From an uncultured Eubacterium sp. (GTDB lineage: Bacteria; Bacillota_A; Clostridia; Lachnospirales; Lachnospiraceae): 36,709 nt of DNA. The stretch is from assembly GCA_948468465.1 (NCBI GenBank), contig CAOKJJ010000028.1:1-36709 (forward strand), written 5' to 3'. Under the pieces are notes generated by a model. The model ran no database searches and was not told the DNA's origin. It was given only the letters and a program-made list of their open reading frames with translations. The translations under genes were made by a program, and so were the position numbers. Below, in pieces: positions 14,641-23,364 of this stretch (the first letter of the stretch is position 1; each line of letters starts with the position of its first letter).

Positions 14641-16014
14641 ATGAGTGAAAGAGCAAATATAGGAGCAAGGCTTGACAGACTGCCAAACTCCGGATGGCAT
14701 ATCAAGATGTGGCTGGTTTCCGCGTTCGCATTATTAGTATGCTGGTCAAACGGAATCGGCGGAGCCGTACAGAACATTCTCTTAAATGAGCTGCATTGGT
14801 TAGAGCCTGGAACTAAGCTGCTTGCTATGTGGGGAACGACGTATACGGCCGGACAGTTGTTCGGCGCACTGGTGGGCGGACCTATCGGTGACAAAATTGG
14901 CCGTAAGAAGAGTATTTTGCTGTATGAGGTTATCCATATTATCGCCATGATTGGCGGAGCAGTATCCCCGAACATTACCATATTATATGTGTTCCGGCTG
15001 GTTCAGGGCTTTGGCCTTGGCGCTCTGCTTGTCGTATTGTTCGCAGCGTTTACAGAGTATGTTCCGGGCAAGAACCGAGGTGTGTGGTCTTCCAGAAACT
15101 CTTTCATCGGAAACTTCGCGCACCCGATCTGCAACGGCATCGCACTGGTTATTGTTTCCACAGGCGTAAGCATGAATATGAACTGGAGAATCCAGTACAT
15201 GATTCCTTCTATTCTGTCCATCATTGCAAGCATCATTATTTACAGCAAGTATCCGGAATCGCCGCGCTGGCTGGAAGCGCAGGGCAGAGCAGATGAGGCG
15301 GACGCGATCATGACAGCGATCGAAAAAGAAATCGAAGCTTCTACCGGCAAGCAGCTCCCGCCGCCGCAGGAGGAGGCGCCTGCAGCTGTAAAGAAGCTGC
15401 CGTATTCCGCACTGTTCAAGGGGCAGTTATTAAAGCGGACAATCTGCGGCTCTTTGGTATTAATCGGCATGAACACGATTCAGTATACGCTGATGAACTG
15501 GATGCCTTCCTTGCTTAGGGATATGGGGTATGATACCTCGCAGTCACAGTTCATGACGATGTTCGGTTTGTTCGGCGCTCCGTTTGGAATTTTCCTGGCT
15601 TCTTTGTTTATGGATAAGCTGCCAAGGCGTGTGACCGGCGTTGTATTGCTGGCGGCTATGGCGGTTATGGGAATTATCACGTCCAGACAGACGACGATGA
15701 ACATGCTGATTGTAACAACTTTTGTCTTAAATACATTTATTTACATGTATGTATGTTATGCGTCGGCTGTGTATGTACCGGAGATGTGGCCGACATCCGC
15801 AAAGCTTTCCGGATCCGGCTTCTGTAACGCGATGGGGCGCGTGAGCAACATCTTCTTCCCATTCCTCGTTACATATGTGGCGGCAGGTTCCCTTGGTTCC
15901 GGCGGTGTATTTGCATTGATTTCCGTCGTAGCAGCAATCATCGCGGTGTCTATCATCATATTCGGTGTGGAGACCAGAGGAGAATCCGTTGAAGATATCG
16001 GAAATATTGATTAA
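14641..16014 (+). CDS. MFS sugar/acid transporter
   Basis: This 457-residue major-facilitator protein has about 12 predicted membrane segments and a cytoplasmic central loop around 205-250 containing PPPQEEAPAAVKK. Motif A appears as GDKIGRKKS after helix 2 and its C-terminal copy as DKLPRRV. The pattern fits sugar or carboxylate porters. ATG 14641 is chosen because AAAGGAG lies nine bases upstream; an ATG at 14635 is too close. It lies 37 bases after the epimerase gene and 32 before a second dehydrogenase, so it probably imports the pathway's substrate. Confidence 0.9.
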   Translation: MSERANIGARLDRLPNSGWHIKMWLVSAFALLVCWSNGIGGAVQNILLNELHWLEPGTKLLAMWGTTYTAGQLFGALVGGPIGDKIGRKKSILLYEVIHIIAMIGGAVSPNITILYVFRLVQGFGLGALLVVLFAAFTEYVPGKNRGVWSSRNSFIGNFAHPICNGIALVIVSTGVSMNMNWRIQYMIPSILSIIASIIIYSKYPESPRWLEAQGRADEADAIMTAIEKEIEASTGKQLPPPQEEAPAAVKKLPYSALFKGQLLKRTICGSLVLIGMNTIQYTLMNWMPSLLRDMGYDTSQSQFMTMFGLFGAPFGIFLASLFMDKLPRRVTGVVLLAAMAVMGIITSRQTTMNMLIVTTFVLNTFIYMYVCYASAVYVPEMWPTSAKLSGSGFCNAMGRVSNIFFPFLVTYVAAGSLGSGGVFALISVVAAIIAVSIIIFGVETRGESVEDIGNID

Positions 16015-16046
16015 GCGCATCAGCGAATAATAAAGGAGGTTTTTTT

Positions 16047-17102
16047 ATGCAGAACTCAGAAGCTATTTTAGTAACTCCAGGAAAATTTGAGATTCAGGAG
16101 TGTCCGGTTCCAACGCCGAAAGACAACGAGATATTAATGAAGGTAGAGTATGTCGGCATGTGCGGGTCGGATATTCATGGATTTGAGTTTGGACCGTTTA
16201 TCCCGCCTAAGGATCCGAACCAGAAGATCGGGCTTGGCCATGAGGTGGCAGGCGAGGTCGTTGGAATCGGCGCGAACGTGACGAAGTTCAAGGTAGGAGA
16301 CAAGGTGCTGATCGAGCCTGGCATCCCGGATGACTCGTGCGAATATTGCCGTACCGGGCGTTATAATATCTGTCCTGGCGTTGATTTTATGGCGACACAG
16401 CCTAATTACAGAGGTGCCCTGACACAATATATGACGCATCCTGAGGAGTGGACGTACCATATCCCGGAAGGCATGACGACGATGGAGGCAGCTTTGGTAG
16501 AGCCGGCGGCAGTCGGTATGCATGCGGCTATTCTGGGCGGCGCCAGACTCGGAAAGAGCATCGTAATACTGGGCGCGGGCGCCATCGGCCTGATGACGCT
16601 CCAGGCATGTGTAAGCCTTGGCGCGACAGACATTACAGTTGTTGATATTATGGAAAAACGCCTTGCGCTGGCGAAGAAATTAGGCGCGGCAAGGGTGATC
16701 AACGGCAAAGAGCAGGATACCGTTGCGGTTCTGCGGTCCGAAGAGATGTACGGCGACCACGGTGCTGAACTTGTATTTGAGTGCGCTGGTTCTGTCTTTA
16801 CCGCACAGCAGGCAGTCCAGATCGTTGCGCGCGGCGGAAAGATCATGATGGTCGGCACGCAGTCCAAGCCGGTTCCTATTGATTTTCTGAAAATCAACCG
16901 TGAAGTAAGCATCCAGACATCTTTCCGTTACTGCAATAATTTCCCGCAGACCATCGAGGCGATTGCAACGGGCAAATTTAATGTAAAAGATATGGTGACG
17001 CATATTTATGATTATAAGGATGTGCAGCAGGCATTTATGGACGCGATTGATCCGGTTAAGAAACTGGATATGATCAAAGGCGTTGTAAAGGTAGCAGAAT
17101 AA
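16047..17102 (+). CDS. Sorbitol-dehydrogenase-like zinc dehydrogenase
   Basis: This second MDR-family dehydrogenase of the operon has 351 residues. Catalytic zinc ligands are Cys39 (GMCGSDIHGFEFG), His-Glu in LGHEVAG and the Glu in LVEPAAVG typical of sorbitol/L-iditol dehydrogenases. The Rossmann motif is IVILGAGAIGL, followed by the NAD-preferring Asp in TVVDIMEKR. The structural zinc lobe reads PDDSCEYCRTGRYNIC, so the usual first Cys is Asp and only three Cys remain. AAAGGAGGTTTTTTT precedes ATG 16047. The predicted product is a ketose; it could oxidise a different carbon than the first dehydrogenase. Confidence 0.92.
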   Translation: MQNSEAILVTPGKFEIQECPVPTPKDNEILMKVEYVGMCGSDIHGFEFGPFIPPKDPNQKIGLGHEVAGEVVGIGANVTKFKVGDKVLIEPGIPDDSCEYCRTGRYNICPGVDFMATQPNYRGALTQYMTHPEEWTYHIPEGMTTMEAALVEPAAVGMHAAILGGARLGKSIVILGAGAIGLMTLQACVSLGATDITVVDIMEKRLALAKKLGAARVINGKEQDTVAVLRSEEMYGDHGAELVFECAGSVFTAQQAVQIVARGGKIMMVGTQSKPVPIDFLKINREVSIQTSFRYCNNFPQTIEAIATGKFNVKDMVTHIYDYKDVQQAFMDAIDPVKKLDMIKGVVKVAE

Positions 17103-17138
17103 TCAAATTTTTGGAGAACTAAGAGAAGGAGAACAGAC

Positions 17139-17978
17139 ATGATTGCTGATATTAGATTTTGGGAGAAAAAAGCGAGCGAAGGACATTACGCGATTCCTCA
17201 TTTTAATGTATGGAATGCAGAGATGTTAATGGGCGTCATTGACGCGGCGGAGGAGCTGCGCGCACCGATCATCATTTCGTTTGGCACGGGCTTTACAGGG
17301 AATACTTCTTTTGAAGACTTCTGTTACATGATGGAGTCTATGGCGAAAAAGGCAACCGTTCCTGTAGTTCTGCATTGGGACCACGGACGCAACTGGACGA
17401 TCTTAAAAAATGCGGTTGACCATTGTATGAACTCTGTAATGAGAGATGCTTCCGCGCTGCCGTTTGAACAAAATATTGCAGAGGTAAAACGGTGCGTCGA
17501 TTACTTCCATGCATACAATATTCCGGTGGAGGCAGAGCTTGGGCACGTAGGCAACGAGACGGTTTACGAGGAAGCGCTGGCTGATTATGAGTATACGGAT
17601 CCGGCAACGGCAAAAGAATTTGTAGACCGGACCGGATGTGATTCTTTAGCAGTGGCCATCGGTAATATACACGGCGTTTATACGTCGGAGCCAAAGCTGG
17701 CGTTTGATATTTTGGAGAAGGTCGCAAAGGCTGTTGATGTGCCGATCGTGCTTCACGGCGCTTCCGGAATCGGCGATGAGGACATCAAAAAAGCCATTTC
17801 TCTTGGAATCGCAAAGATCAATATCCACACCGAGCTTTGCCAGGCGGCGATGGAAGCCATCAACGCGCACAAGGATGAGCCGTTCCTTGCTGTAGAACGT
17901 GCGGTAAGGACCGCGGTAAAGGAACGGGCAATGTACAAGATCAAATTGTTTGGAGATGACGGAAGAGCGGATGAATAA
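17139..17978 (+). CDS. Class II ketose-phosphate aldolase (FbaA/GatY/KbaY family)
   Basis: This 279-residue zinc aldolase should cleave a ketose 1-phosphate or bisphosphate to DHAP plus an aldehyde. Visible residues are the N-terminal IPHFNVWN, catalytic Asp81 and zinc His82 in LHWDHG (Trp replaces the usual Leu), the EAELGHVG acidic motif near 131-138, the IGNIHGVY zinc His and LHGASGI. The usual AVAIGTSHG reads AVAIGNIHG, so active-site details differ from the glycolytic enzyme. AGAAGGAGAACAGAC precedes ATG 17139. The stop overlaps the kinase start region, linking aldolase and kinase expression. Confidence 0.9.
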   Translation: MIADIRFWEKKASEGHYAIPHFNVWNAEMLMGVIDAAEELRAPIIISFGTGFTGNTSFEDFCYMMESMAKKATVPVVLHWDHGRNWTILKNAVDHCMNSVMRDASALPFEQNIAEVKRCVDYFHAYNIPVEAELGHVGNETVYEEALADYEYTDPATAKEFVDRTGCDSLAVAIGNIHGVYTSEPKLAFDILEKVAKAVDVPIVLHGASGIGDEDIKKAISLGIAKINIHTELCQAAMEAINAHKDEPFLAVERAVRTAVKERAMYKIKLFGDDGRADE

Positions 17979-17979
17979 T

Positions 17980-18951
17980 ATGGATAAAAAATTAGATGTA
18001 ATCTGCCTGGGAGCGGCGGTTGTGGACATTCCCCTGCGTCCGGTATCAAGGGATATTTTCGATATTGAATCCTACCCGATTGACAATATCGCCATGACGG
18101 TCGGCGGGGATGCCATGAATGAGGCGACGATCATCAGCCGGCTGGGATTTAAGACGGGAATCATTGCCGCGATCGGGGATGACGCAGCCGGCCAGTTTAT
18201 CCTCCGTTCCTGTGCAAAGGACCATATCGACGTGGAAGGCATTACGGTTGACCCCGCGATCAGCACCTCCATGAATATCGGTCTTGTGACGGCAGACGGA
18301 GAGCGGACGTTTATCACGAACCGCAACGGGAGCCTTTGGAAAGAAAACATTGAGCACGTGAACTTTGACAAAATAAAAGAAGCTAAAATCCTTTCGCTGG
18401 CGAGCATCTTTAACTGTCCGCTGCTGGACGGGAAAGCGCTTGTAAAGATTTTTAAGGCGGCAAAGGACAATGGCATGACTATTACGGCGGATATGATTAT
18501 GCCGCGCCTGGGCGAAACATTAGATGATATCCGGGAGGCGCTTAGCTATGTAGATTATTTCTTTCCGAATTTTGACGAGGCATGCCTGATGACACATACG
18601 ACGGAGGAGGAAAAAGTAGCGGATGTGCTGTATGGCTGCGGCGTGAAGAATGTGGTCATGAAAATCGGAAAACGCGGCTGCTATATACGAAACGCTGACG
18701 GAAGTATCATTGTTCCTGCCTGCAAGGGCGTGACCGCGATTGATACGATCGGCGCCGGAGATAACTTCGCGTCGGGCTTTATCGCAGGGCTTCTTCAGGG
18801 GAAAGACATCCGCGAATGCGGAATATACGCAAACTGTACGGCGGCCATTGCCGTACAGTATCCAGGGGCAACAGCGGGCGTTAAGAACCGGGATATGGTT
18901 GAGGACATGCTGCGCAAGTACCGCGAGGATTACACGCAGCAAACAGTATAA
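17980..18951 (+). CDS. PfkB-family carbohydrate kinase
   Basis: This ribokinase/PfkB-family kinase has about 323 residues: the N-terminal substrate motif GGDAMNEATIISRLG (about 34-48) and the C-terminal PfkB signature DTIGAGDNFASGF with the catalytic Asp. It should phosphorylate a sugar or ketose from the operon's dehydrogenases and supply the aldolase or epimerase. ATG 17980 gives the family-like N-terminus MDKKLDVICLG; ATG 17971, overlapping the aldolase stop, is an alternative, and the ribosome site GGAAGAG is awkwardly spaced for both. Sugar specificity is not readable. Confidence 0.9.
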   Translation: MDKKLDVICLGAAVVDIPLRPVSRDIFDIESYPIDNIAMTVGGDAMNEATIISRLGFKTGIIAAIGDDAAGQFILRSCAKDHIDVEGITVDPAISTSMNIGLVTADGERTFITNRNGSLWKENIEHVNFDKIKEAKILSLASIFNCPLLDGKALVKIFKAAKDNGMTITADMIMPRLGETLDDIREALSYVDYFFPNFDEACLMTHTTEEEKVADVLYGCGVKNVVMKIGKRGCYIRNADGSIIVPACKGVTAIDTIGAGDNFASGFIAGLLQGKDIRECGIYANCTAAIAVQYPGATAGVKNRDMVEDMLRKYREDYTQQTV

Positions 18952-18973
18952 TGAAAGAAAGAGGGAAATCCAA

Positions 18974-19963
18974 ATGAAAACTATGAAACTGGGAAAAACC
19001 GGAATAGACATTTCCAGAATCGGACTTGGAACCTGGTCCATTGGAGGCGGTTCCGCATGGGGCGGTGACCATGAGCTGCAGGTCGTTGTAGATACGATCA
19101 GAGAGGCTCCAAAGGCAGGCGTAAACCTGATTGATACCGCTCCGGGATATAATTTCGGCAACAGCGAGAAAATACTTGGAAAAGCGCTGGAGGAGATGAA
19201 ACGAGAGGAAGTTGTCATCATTACAAAGTGCGGCGTTACCTGGGACCAGGAGATGAAGGGCGACCTGTTTAACAAGGTAAACGGCATCCAGCTCTACAAA
19301 AACTTAAACAGTGAGTCCGTCAAAAAAGAAATTACGGAGTCTTTGGAACGCCTGGGAACCGACTATGTGGATGTTTACATGACGCACTGGCAGGCAACGC
19401 CTGGTACAGAGTATTTTGTACCGATCGAAAAGACGATGGATGTGTTAAATGATTTAAAGGCGCAGGGAAAGATCAAGGCGATCGGAGCTGCAAACGTAGA
19501 TATCAGCCATATTGAGGAATATTTAAAATGGGGCGACTTGGATATCGTGCAGTGCAAGTACTCGATTCTTGACCGCGGCATCGAAGATGAGATCATCCCA
19601 TGCTGCCGTGAAAACGGCGTGACGATTCAGTGTTACTCACCGCTTGAGATGGGGCTTTTGTCAGGCACATTCCCAAGGGACTACAAACCAGTAGGCGCGC
19701 AGATCCCGAAGAAATGGTTCCAGCCGGACAACATGCAGGCGGCGATGGATGTTATGGACCAGTGGAAGCCGCTGTGCGAGAAATATGACTGCACAATCGC
19801 GAACCTGGCACTGGGATGGATTTTGGCGCAGGGAGATTTCTTAAACCTGTTAAGCGGTTCAACGACTGTCGCGGAAATCCGGGAAAATGTAAAATCTGCA
19901 GAGATAGAGCTGGAAGCATCGGATGTCGCTAGGATGCGCGATATGGTGGAGGCGATCGGCTAA
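18974..19963 (+). CDS. Aldo/keto reductase
   Basis: This 329-residue AKR has the catalytic tetrad recognisable as Asp and Tyr in LIDTAPGYNFGNSE, Lys in VVIITKCGV and His in VYMTHWQ; the NADPH-binding C-terminal region ends with LSGSTTVAEIRENV. GAGGGAAATCCAA precedes ATG 18974. In this operon it may reduce an aldehyde released by the aldolase or interconvert sugar and polyol. It lies 22 bases after the kinase and 19 before the symporter gene, so it is clearly part of the transcript. Confidence 0.92.
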   Translation: MKTMKLGKTGIDISRIGLGTWSIGGGSAWGGDHELQVVVDTIREAPKAGVNLIDTAPGYNFGNSEKILGKALEEMKREEVVIITKCGVTWDQEMKGDLFNKVNGIQLYKNLNSESVKKEITESLERLGTDYVDVYMTHWQATPGTEYFVPIEKTMDVLNDLKAQGKIKAIGAANVDISHIEEYLKWGDLDIVQCKYSILDRGIEDEIIPCCRENGVTIQCYSPLEMGLLSGTFPRDYKPVGAQIPKKWFQPDNMQAAMDVMDQWKPLCEKYDCTIANLALGWILAQGDFLNLLSGSTTVAEIRENVKSAEIELEASDVARMRDMVEAIG

Positions 19964-19982
19964 TAAAGAAGAGGTGCTTTTT

Positions 19983-21326
19983 ATGGGTAAAAGCAAAAAT
20001 AATTCGCTTGTAAAAAATATGTTGATAGCGGTGGCCTTAGGGTTTATCATCGGCATTGCCTGCCTGTTTATCAAACAGGCGGCTGCCGGAAGCAGCGCGG
20101 AAAAAGCATGGGACATTGTGGACGCGCTGCTGTTTCAGGACATCACTGCAACAACCAGCCTGCAGGGTATCGGCCTTTTTTATGTGATCGGGCAGCTTTT
20201 TATGCAGGCTCTGCAGATGATGATCGTGCCGCTGGTGCTCTGCTCGTTAAGCCTGGCGCTTTGTTCCCTTGCCGACCCGAAACGGCTTGGCAAGATTGCG
20301 GTCCGCACACTTTTGACCTATCTGAGTTTTTACGTGGTTGCGGCTTCGCTCGCTGCCGCGATGGCATATTTTGTAAAAAGCAGGGGATTTTTCAACGTTG
20401 AGCTGCCGGGGCAGGAGGTAAGGGAACTGGTTACAATGGAAGGATACAATCCACTTGTAACGGTTGTAAACGCGGTTCCAAGCAACTGGGTGAGCGCGAT
20501 GGGTTCCAACAACTCAATTCTTTCCGTTGTCGTCATTGCGGTTGTCCTTGGACTGATTATGACTGTGATCCCGGAAAAGACCGAGACGTTAAAGAAGGTT
20601 ATCGAAAATTTGAATGATGTTGTTCAGTATTTCCTGAACTGGCTGATCAATAAGTGTGCGCCGATTGGTATTTTCTGCATGATCTGCAGGGCTCTGGCAG
20701 TATACGGCATAGAATACATCCTGCCGACAGTGGCATGGATTGTGACGACGATCTGCGTGTCATTGATTCTTGTATGCACGATTTATCCGGTTGGAATCTT
20801 TCTGACGACAAGGCTGAATCCATTCAAATTTATGAAAAAGATTGCCAAGGTCGGCGTTTTTGCGGCGGCATGTAATTCCTCAGCAGCCACGCTTCCTCTG
20901 AACAAGAGGACCTGTATTGACGAGCTGGGATGCTCCGAGGAGATTTCCTCGTTTGTGCTCCCTACGGGAATGACGATCAATATGAACGGAACAACGGCGA
21001 TGCACATGTGCGCGATTACATTCATCGGCACAGCTGCAGGCATTGATGTGACACCTGCCACGCTTGCAATGGCGGCGTTCCTATCAATCTGTACGGCAGT
21101 TGGAACGCCGGCAATCCCGGTTGCCGGAACGACCATGATATATGTCGTGATGATGGGGCTTGGCTTTCATTCAGAAATGTGCCTGATTGGTTATTCTTTG
21201 GTACTGGCAATGAATTATCTTCCAGGTATGGCGGTTATCACGTTAAACGTCATCGGCGATGCAGCTACGAACGTTATTGTATGCTTCAAGGAAAAGGTTT
21301 TGAATGTAGACACCTACAATTCATAA
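19983..21326 (+). CDS. Dicarboxylate/amino acid:cation symporter (DAACS family)
   Basis: This 447-residue membrane protein of the glutamate/dicarboxylate symporter fold has multiple long hydrophobic segments and the hallmark re-entrant/TM7 motifs: ACNSSAATLPLNKR (serine-rich hairpin 1) and PTGMTINMNGTTAM, plus VGTPAIPVAGT of hairpin 2. AAGAGGTGCTTTTT precedes ATG 19983. A carboxylate transporter in a sugar operon suggests a sugar acid as substrate or an acid end product exported. It is the last gene before a strong terminator. Confidence 0.92.
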   Translation: MGKSKNNSLVKNMLIAVALGFIIGIACLFIKQAAAGSSAEKAWDIVDALLFQDITATTSLQGIGLFYVIGQLFMQALQMMIVPLVLCSLSLALCSLADPKRLGKIAVRTLLTYLSFYVVAASLAAAMAYFVKSRGFFNVELPGQEVRELVTMEGYNPLVTVVNAVPSNWVSAMGSNNSILSVVVIAVVLGLIMTVIPEKTETLKKVIENLNDVVQYFLNWLINKCAPIGIFCMICRALAVYGIEYILPTVAWIVTTICVSLILVCTIYPVGIFLTTRLNPFKFMKKIAKVGVFAAACNSSAATLPLNKRTCIDELGCSEEISSFVLPTGMTINMNGTTAMHMCAITFIGTAAGIDVTPATLAMAAFLSICTAVGTPAIPVAGTTMIYVVMMGLGFHSEMCLIGYSLVLAMNYLPGMAVITLNVIGDAATNVIVCFKEKVLNVDTYNS

Positions 21327-21340
21327 GCAGAAAATTGAAT

Positions 21341-21389
21341 ATATCAAAAAATACGGCGGAAGCAGAATTCTGCCGTATTTTTTTGATAT
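21341..21389 (+). terminator. Strong terminator of the catabolic operon
   Basis: ATATCAAAAAATACGGC (21341-21357) pairs with GCCGTATTTTTTTGATAT (21372-21389) with one bulged T, over a 14-base loop. It lies 14 bases after the symporter stop, separating the structural genes from the regulator. The symmetric A/T flanks could allow function on both strands. Confidence 0.9.
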
Positions 21390-21495
21390 ATGCTCAATAT
21401 TTTATCTGATATTCTCAAAAAATTTCCAAATGAAAAATTTTTTCTTTGATTTCCCGCATAAATATGATAGAATAAAAAAATATGAGGTGATGAAA

Positions 21496-22251
21496 TTGGC
21501 AGCAAAGGAAAGATTGAAACTTATCCGGCAGCAGGTAGAGGAAGAGAAAAAGGTTACAGTCGCAAGCCTTAGTCAGATACACGGGGTAACAGAGGAAACA
21601 ATTCGCAGAGATTTGGAAAAGCTGGAGGCAGAAGGTTTTTTGACGCGTACATTTGGCGGAGCGGTGCTGAACAATAATTCGCTTTCGGACAATGTATATT
21701 TTCGCGACCGCGTAGCTATTAATATGGAAGAAAAAAGAAAGATCGCTGTGTCTTTCTATGACATATTAGACGGGAAGCATTCGATTTCGACAGATTCGAG
21801 CACGACAGTGATGGAGGCCGTCAAGCTTTTGAAAGGCAGGGACCGGACGGTCTTAAGCTTTTCCACAGAAGTATTCAGCGAGCTTTGGAATACGGATATA
21901 AAAATTATTTCAACGGGCGGCATCTTTAACAGAAGCACACTTTCGCTCCATGGGCGGGTGGCAAAGGAGACGATCAAAAGCTACCGCGTGGAAATCGCCC
22001 TCATCAGCTGCAAGGGGCTGGATCTTGAGCATGGGGCTATGGATACGAATGAGGATGAATCCGAGGTTAAAAAATGCATGATCAAACAGGCAGAGGAAGT
22101 TGCCCTCCTCGTTGACCACACAAAGTTCGGGAAGATCGCGTTTGCCCATGTGCTCGACTTAAAGGATGTGGATTATCTGGTGACGGACCAAAAGCCGGAT
22201 GACGCGTGGATTAGTTATTGCGAAGAGAACGGTGTCAGGCTTATTTATTAA
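21496..22251 (+). CDS. DeoR-family transcriptional regulator
   Basis: This 251-residue sugar-metabolism repressor has an N-terminal DeoR helix-turn-helix (KKVTVASLSQIHGVTEETIR, then RDLEKLEAEGFLTRTFGGAV) and a C-terminal DeoRC sugar-phosphate sensor with STDSSTTVMEAV, ALISCKGLDLEHGAMDTNE and LLVDHTKFGKIAF. TTG 21496 is chosen because GAGGTG sits six bases upstream; ATG 21490 is too close to it. A candidate promoter TTGATT-16-TAGAAT lies at 21446-21473. Its position right after the operon terminator suggests it controls the upstream catabolic genes, probably through a phosphorylated intermediate. Confidence 0.93.
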   Translation: MAAKERLKLIRQQVEEEKKVTVASLSQIHGVTEETIRRDLEKLEAEGFLTRTFGGAVLNNNSLSDNVYFRDRVAINMEEKRKIAVSFYDILDGKHSISTDSSTTVMEAVKLLKGRDRTVLSFSTEVFSELWNTDIKIISTGGIFNRSTLSLHGRVAKETIKSYRVEIALISCKGLDLEHGAMDTNEDESEVKKCMIKQAEEVALLVDHTKFGKIAFAHVLDLKDVDYLVTDQKPDDAWISYCEENGVRLIY

Positions 22252-22257
22252 GGAAAC

Positions 22258-22283
22258 TTTTTGGGGAATATTTTTGGGGAATA
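22258..22283. repeat. Two perfect 13-bp tandem repeats
   Basis: The unit TTTTTGGGGAATA occurs twice back to back (22258-22270 and 22271-22283), seven bases after the regulator stop and directly upstream of the rplM promoter. There is no hairpin, so it is not an intrinsic terminator. Function unknown. Confidence 0.8.
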
Positions 22284-22296
22284 TTTCAAATAAATC

Positions 22297-22325
22297 TTGA
22301 CACACACGGCACCGGGTACTATAAT
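22297..22325 (+). promoter_or_regulatory. Perfect consensus promoter of rplM-rpsI
   Basis: TTGACA (22297-22302), a 17-base spacer and TATAAT (22320-22325) match the sigma-A consensus at every position. Transcription would start near 22332, leaving a leader of about 137 bases before rplM. Confidence 0.93.
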
Positions 22326-22331
22326 ATTTAG

Positions 22332-22468
22332 GTCTGACATAGGGAAAAAATGCAGGAATTACAGTTGCTGCATTTTAACTATACAATTATCGGAGAAGGA
22401 AGAAGACGAAGCTTCCGGACATGGCTGAGTTTTTGGAGTTCTTACAAAATTTTCAAGGAGGCAGACCA
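22332..22468 (+). ncRNA. Structured leader of rplM (possible L13-type autoregulatory leader)
   Basis: The leader contains the perfect nine-base inverted repeat AAAATGCAG (22347-22355) / CTGCATTTT (22368-22376), and further complementary purine/pyrimidine stretches up to AAGGAGG before the ATG. Firmicutes rplM genes are known to carry an L13 leader element; this one has the right position and length, but I cannot confirm the family consensus by eye. Confidence 0.45.
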
Positions 22469-22897
22469 ATGAAAACTTTTATGGCAAGTCCAGATACCAT
22501 TGACAGAAAATGGTATGTTGTAGATGCAGAAGGAAAGACATTAGGACGTTTAGCATCAGAGATTGCTAAAGTATTAAGAGGCAAACATAAACCGATCTTT
22601 ACACCGCACATGGACACAGGTGATTATGTCATCGTAGTGAATGCTGAGAAGATCAAAGTAACAGGAAAAAAGCTCGACCAGAAGATTTACTACAAACATT
22701 CCGGTTATGTAGGTGGAATGAAAGAAACCACATTGAAGGACATGCTGAAGAAGCATCCGGAAAGAGTTGTGGAATATGCAGTAAAGGGTATGCTGCCGAA
22801 AGGACCTCTGGGAAGACAGATGTATCGGAAGCTATTCGTATATGTTGGACCAGATCATAAACATGCAGCTCAGAAACCGGAAGCTCTCACATTATAA
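22469..22897 (+). CDS. rplM: 50S ribosomal protein L13
   Basis: Core large-subunit protein of 142 residues. Family motifs are [33 protein letters not shown] and the C-terminal [18 protein letters not shown] 22469 follows CAAGGAGGCAGACCA; the frame is open further upstream but without a ribosome site. It is paired with rpsI 23 bases downstream, the universal arrangement, but is separated from truA by the catabolic locus and has its own consensus promoter. Confidence 0.99.
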   Translation: MKTFMASPDTIDRKWYVVDAEGKTLGRLASEIAKVLRGKHKPIFTPHMDTGDYVIVVNAEKIKVTGKKLDQKIYYKHSGYVGGMKETTLKDMLKKHPERVVEYAVKGMLPKGPLGRQMYRKLFVYVGPDHKHAAQKPEALTL

Positions 22898-22920
22898 TCG
22901 GAAATAGGAGGTAAGTTACA

Positions 22921-23313
22921 GTGGCTAATGCAAGATATTATGGAACAGGTAGAAGAAAAAGCTCTGTTGCCAGAGTGTATCTGTTGCCAGGAACAGGCAA
23001 AATCACAATCAATAAAAGAGATATTGATGATTATCTCGGATTAGAGACATTAAAAGTTATTGTCCGCCAGCCGTTAGAAGCTACAGGGACAGCAGATAAA
23101 TTTGATGTAAGCGTAAATGTAAAAGGCGGCGGTTTTACCGGCCAGGCAGGAGCAATCCGCCATGGAATCGCAAGAGCTTTGTTAGAAGCTGATTCTGATT
23201 ATCGTCCGGTATTAAAGAGTGCGGGTTATTTGACTCGCGATCCGCGTATGAAAGAAAGAAAGAAGTACGGTTTGAAAGCAGCCCGCCGTGCACCGCAGTT
23301 CAGTAAACGTTAA
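22921..23313 (+). CDS. rpsI: 30S ribosomal protein S9
   Basis: Small-subunit protein of 130 residues. Start is GTG 22921 after AGGAGGTAAGTTACA, followed by [16 protein letters not shown]. The middle has the [19 protein letters not shown] motif and the protein ends in the conserved basic tail with terminal Ser-Lys-Arg that reaches the P-site tRNA. It is transcribed with rplM and closed by a terminator 52 bases downstream. Confidence 0.99.
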   Translation: MANARYYGTGRRKSSVARVYLLPGTGKITINKRDIDDYLGLETLKVIVRQPLEATGTADKFDVSVNVKGGGFTGQAGAIRHGIARALLEADSDYRPVLKSAGYLTRDPRMKERKKYGLKAARRAPQFSKR

Positions 23314-23364
23314 TTTCAGTTCAGCAAGAGATAATCAGTTATCTGTGAACAGAAGAGATACGGG

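Noticed and set aside
18740..18973. A 78-residue extension of the aldo/keto reductase into the kinase gene
   Set aside because: It overlaps the conserved C-terminus of the kinase in another frame, and ATG 18974 has its own ribosome site.
12664..22251. A sulfoquinovose (sulfo-EMP) operon
   Set aside because: Kinase, aldolase, reductase and DeoR regulator are reminiscent, but there is no sulfoquinovosidase or isomerase, the aldolase is class II, and the dehydrogenases and epimerase do not fit.
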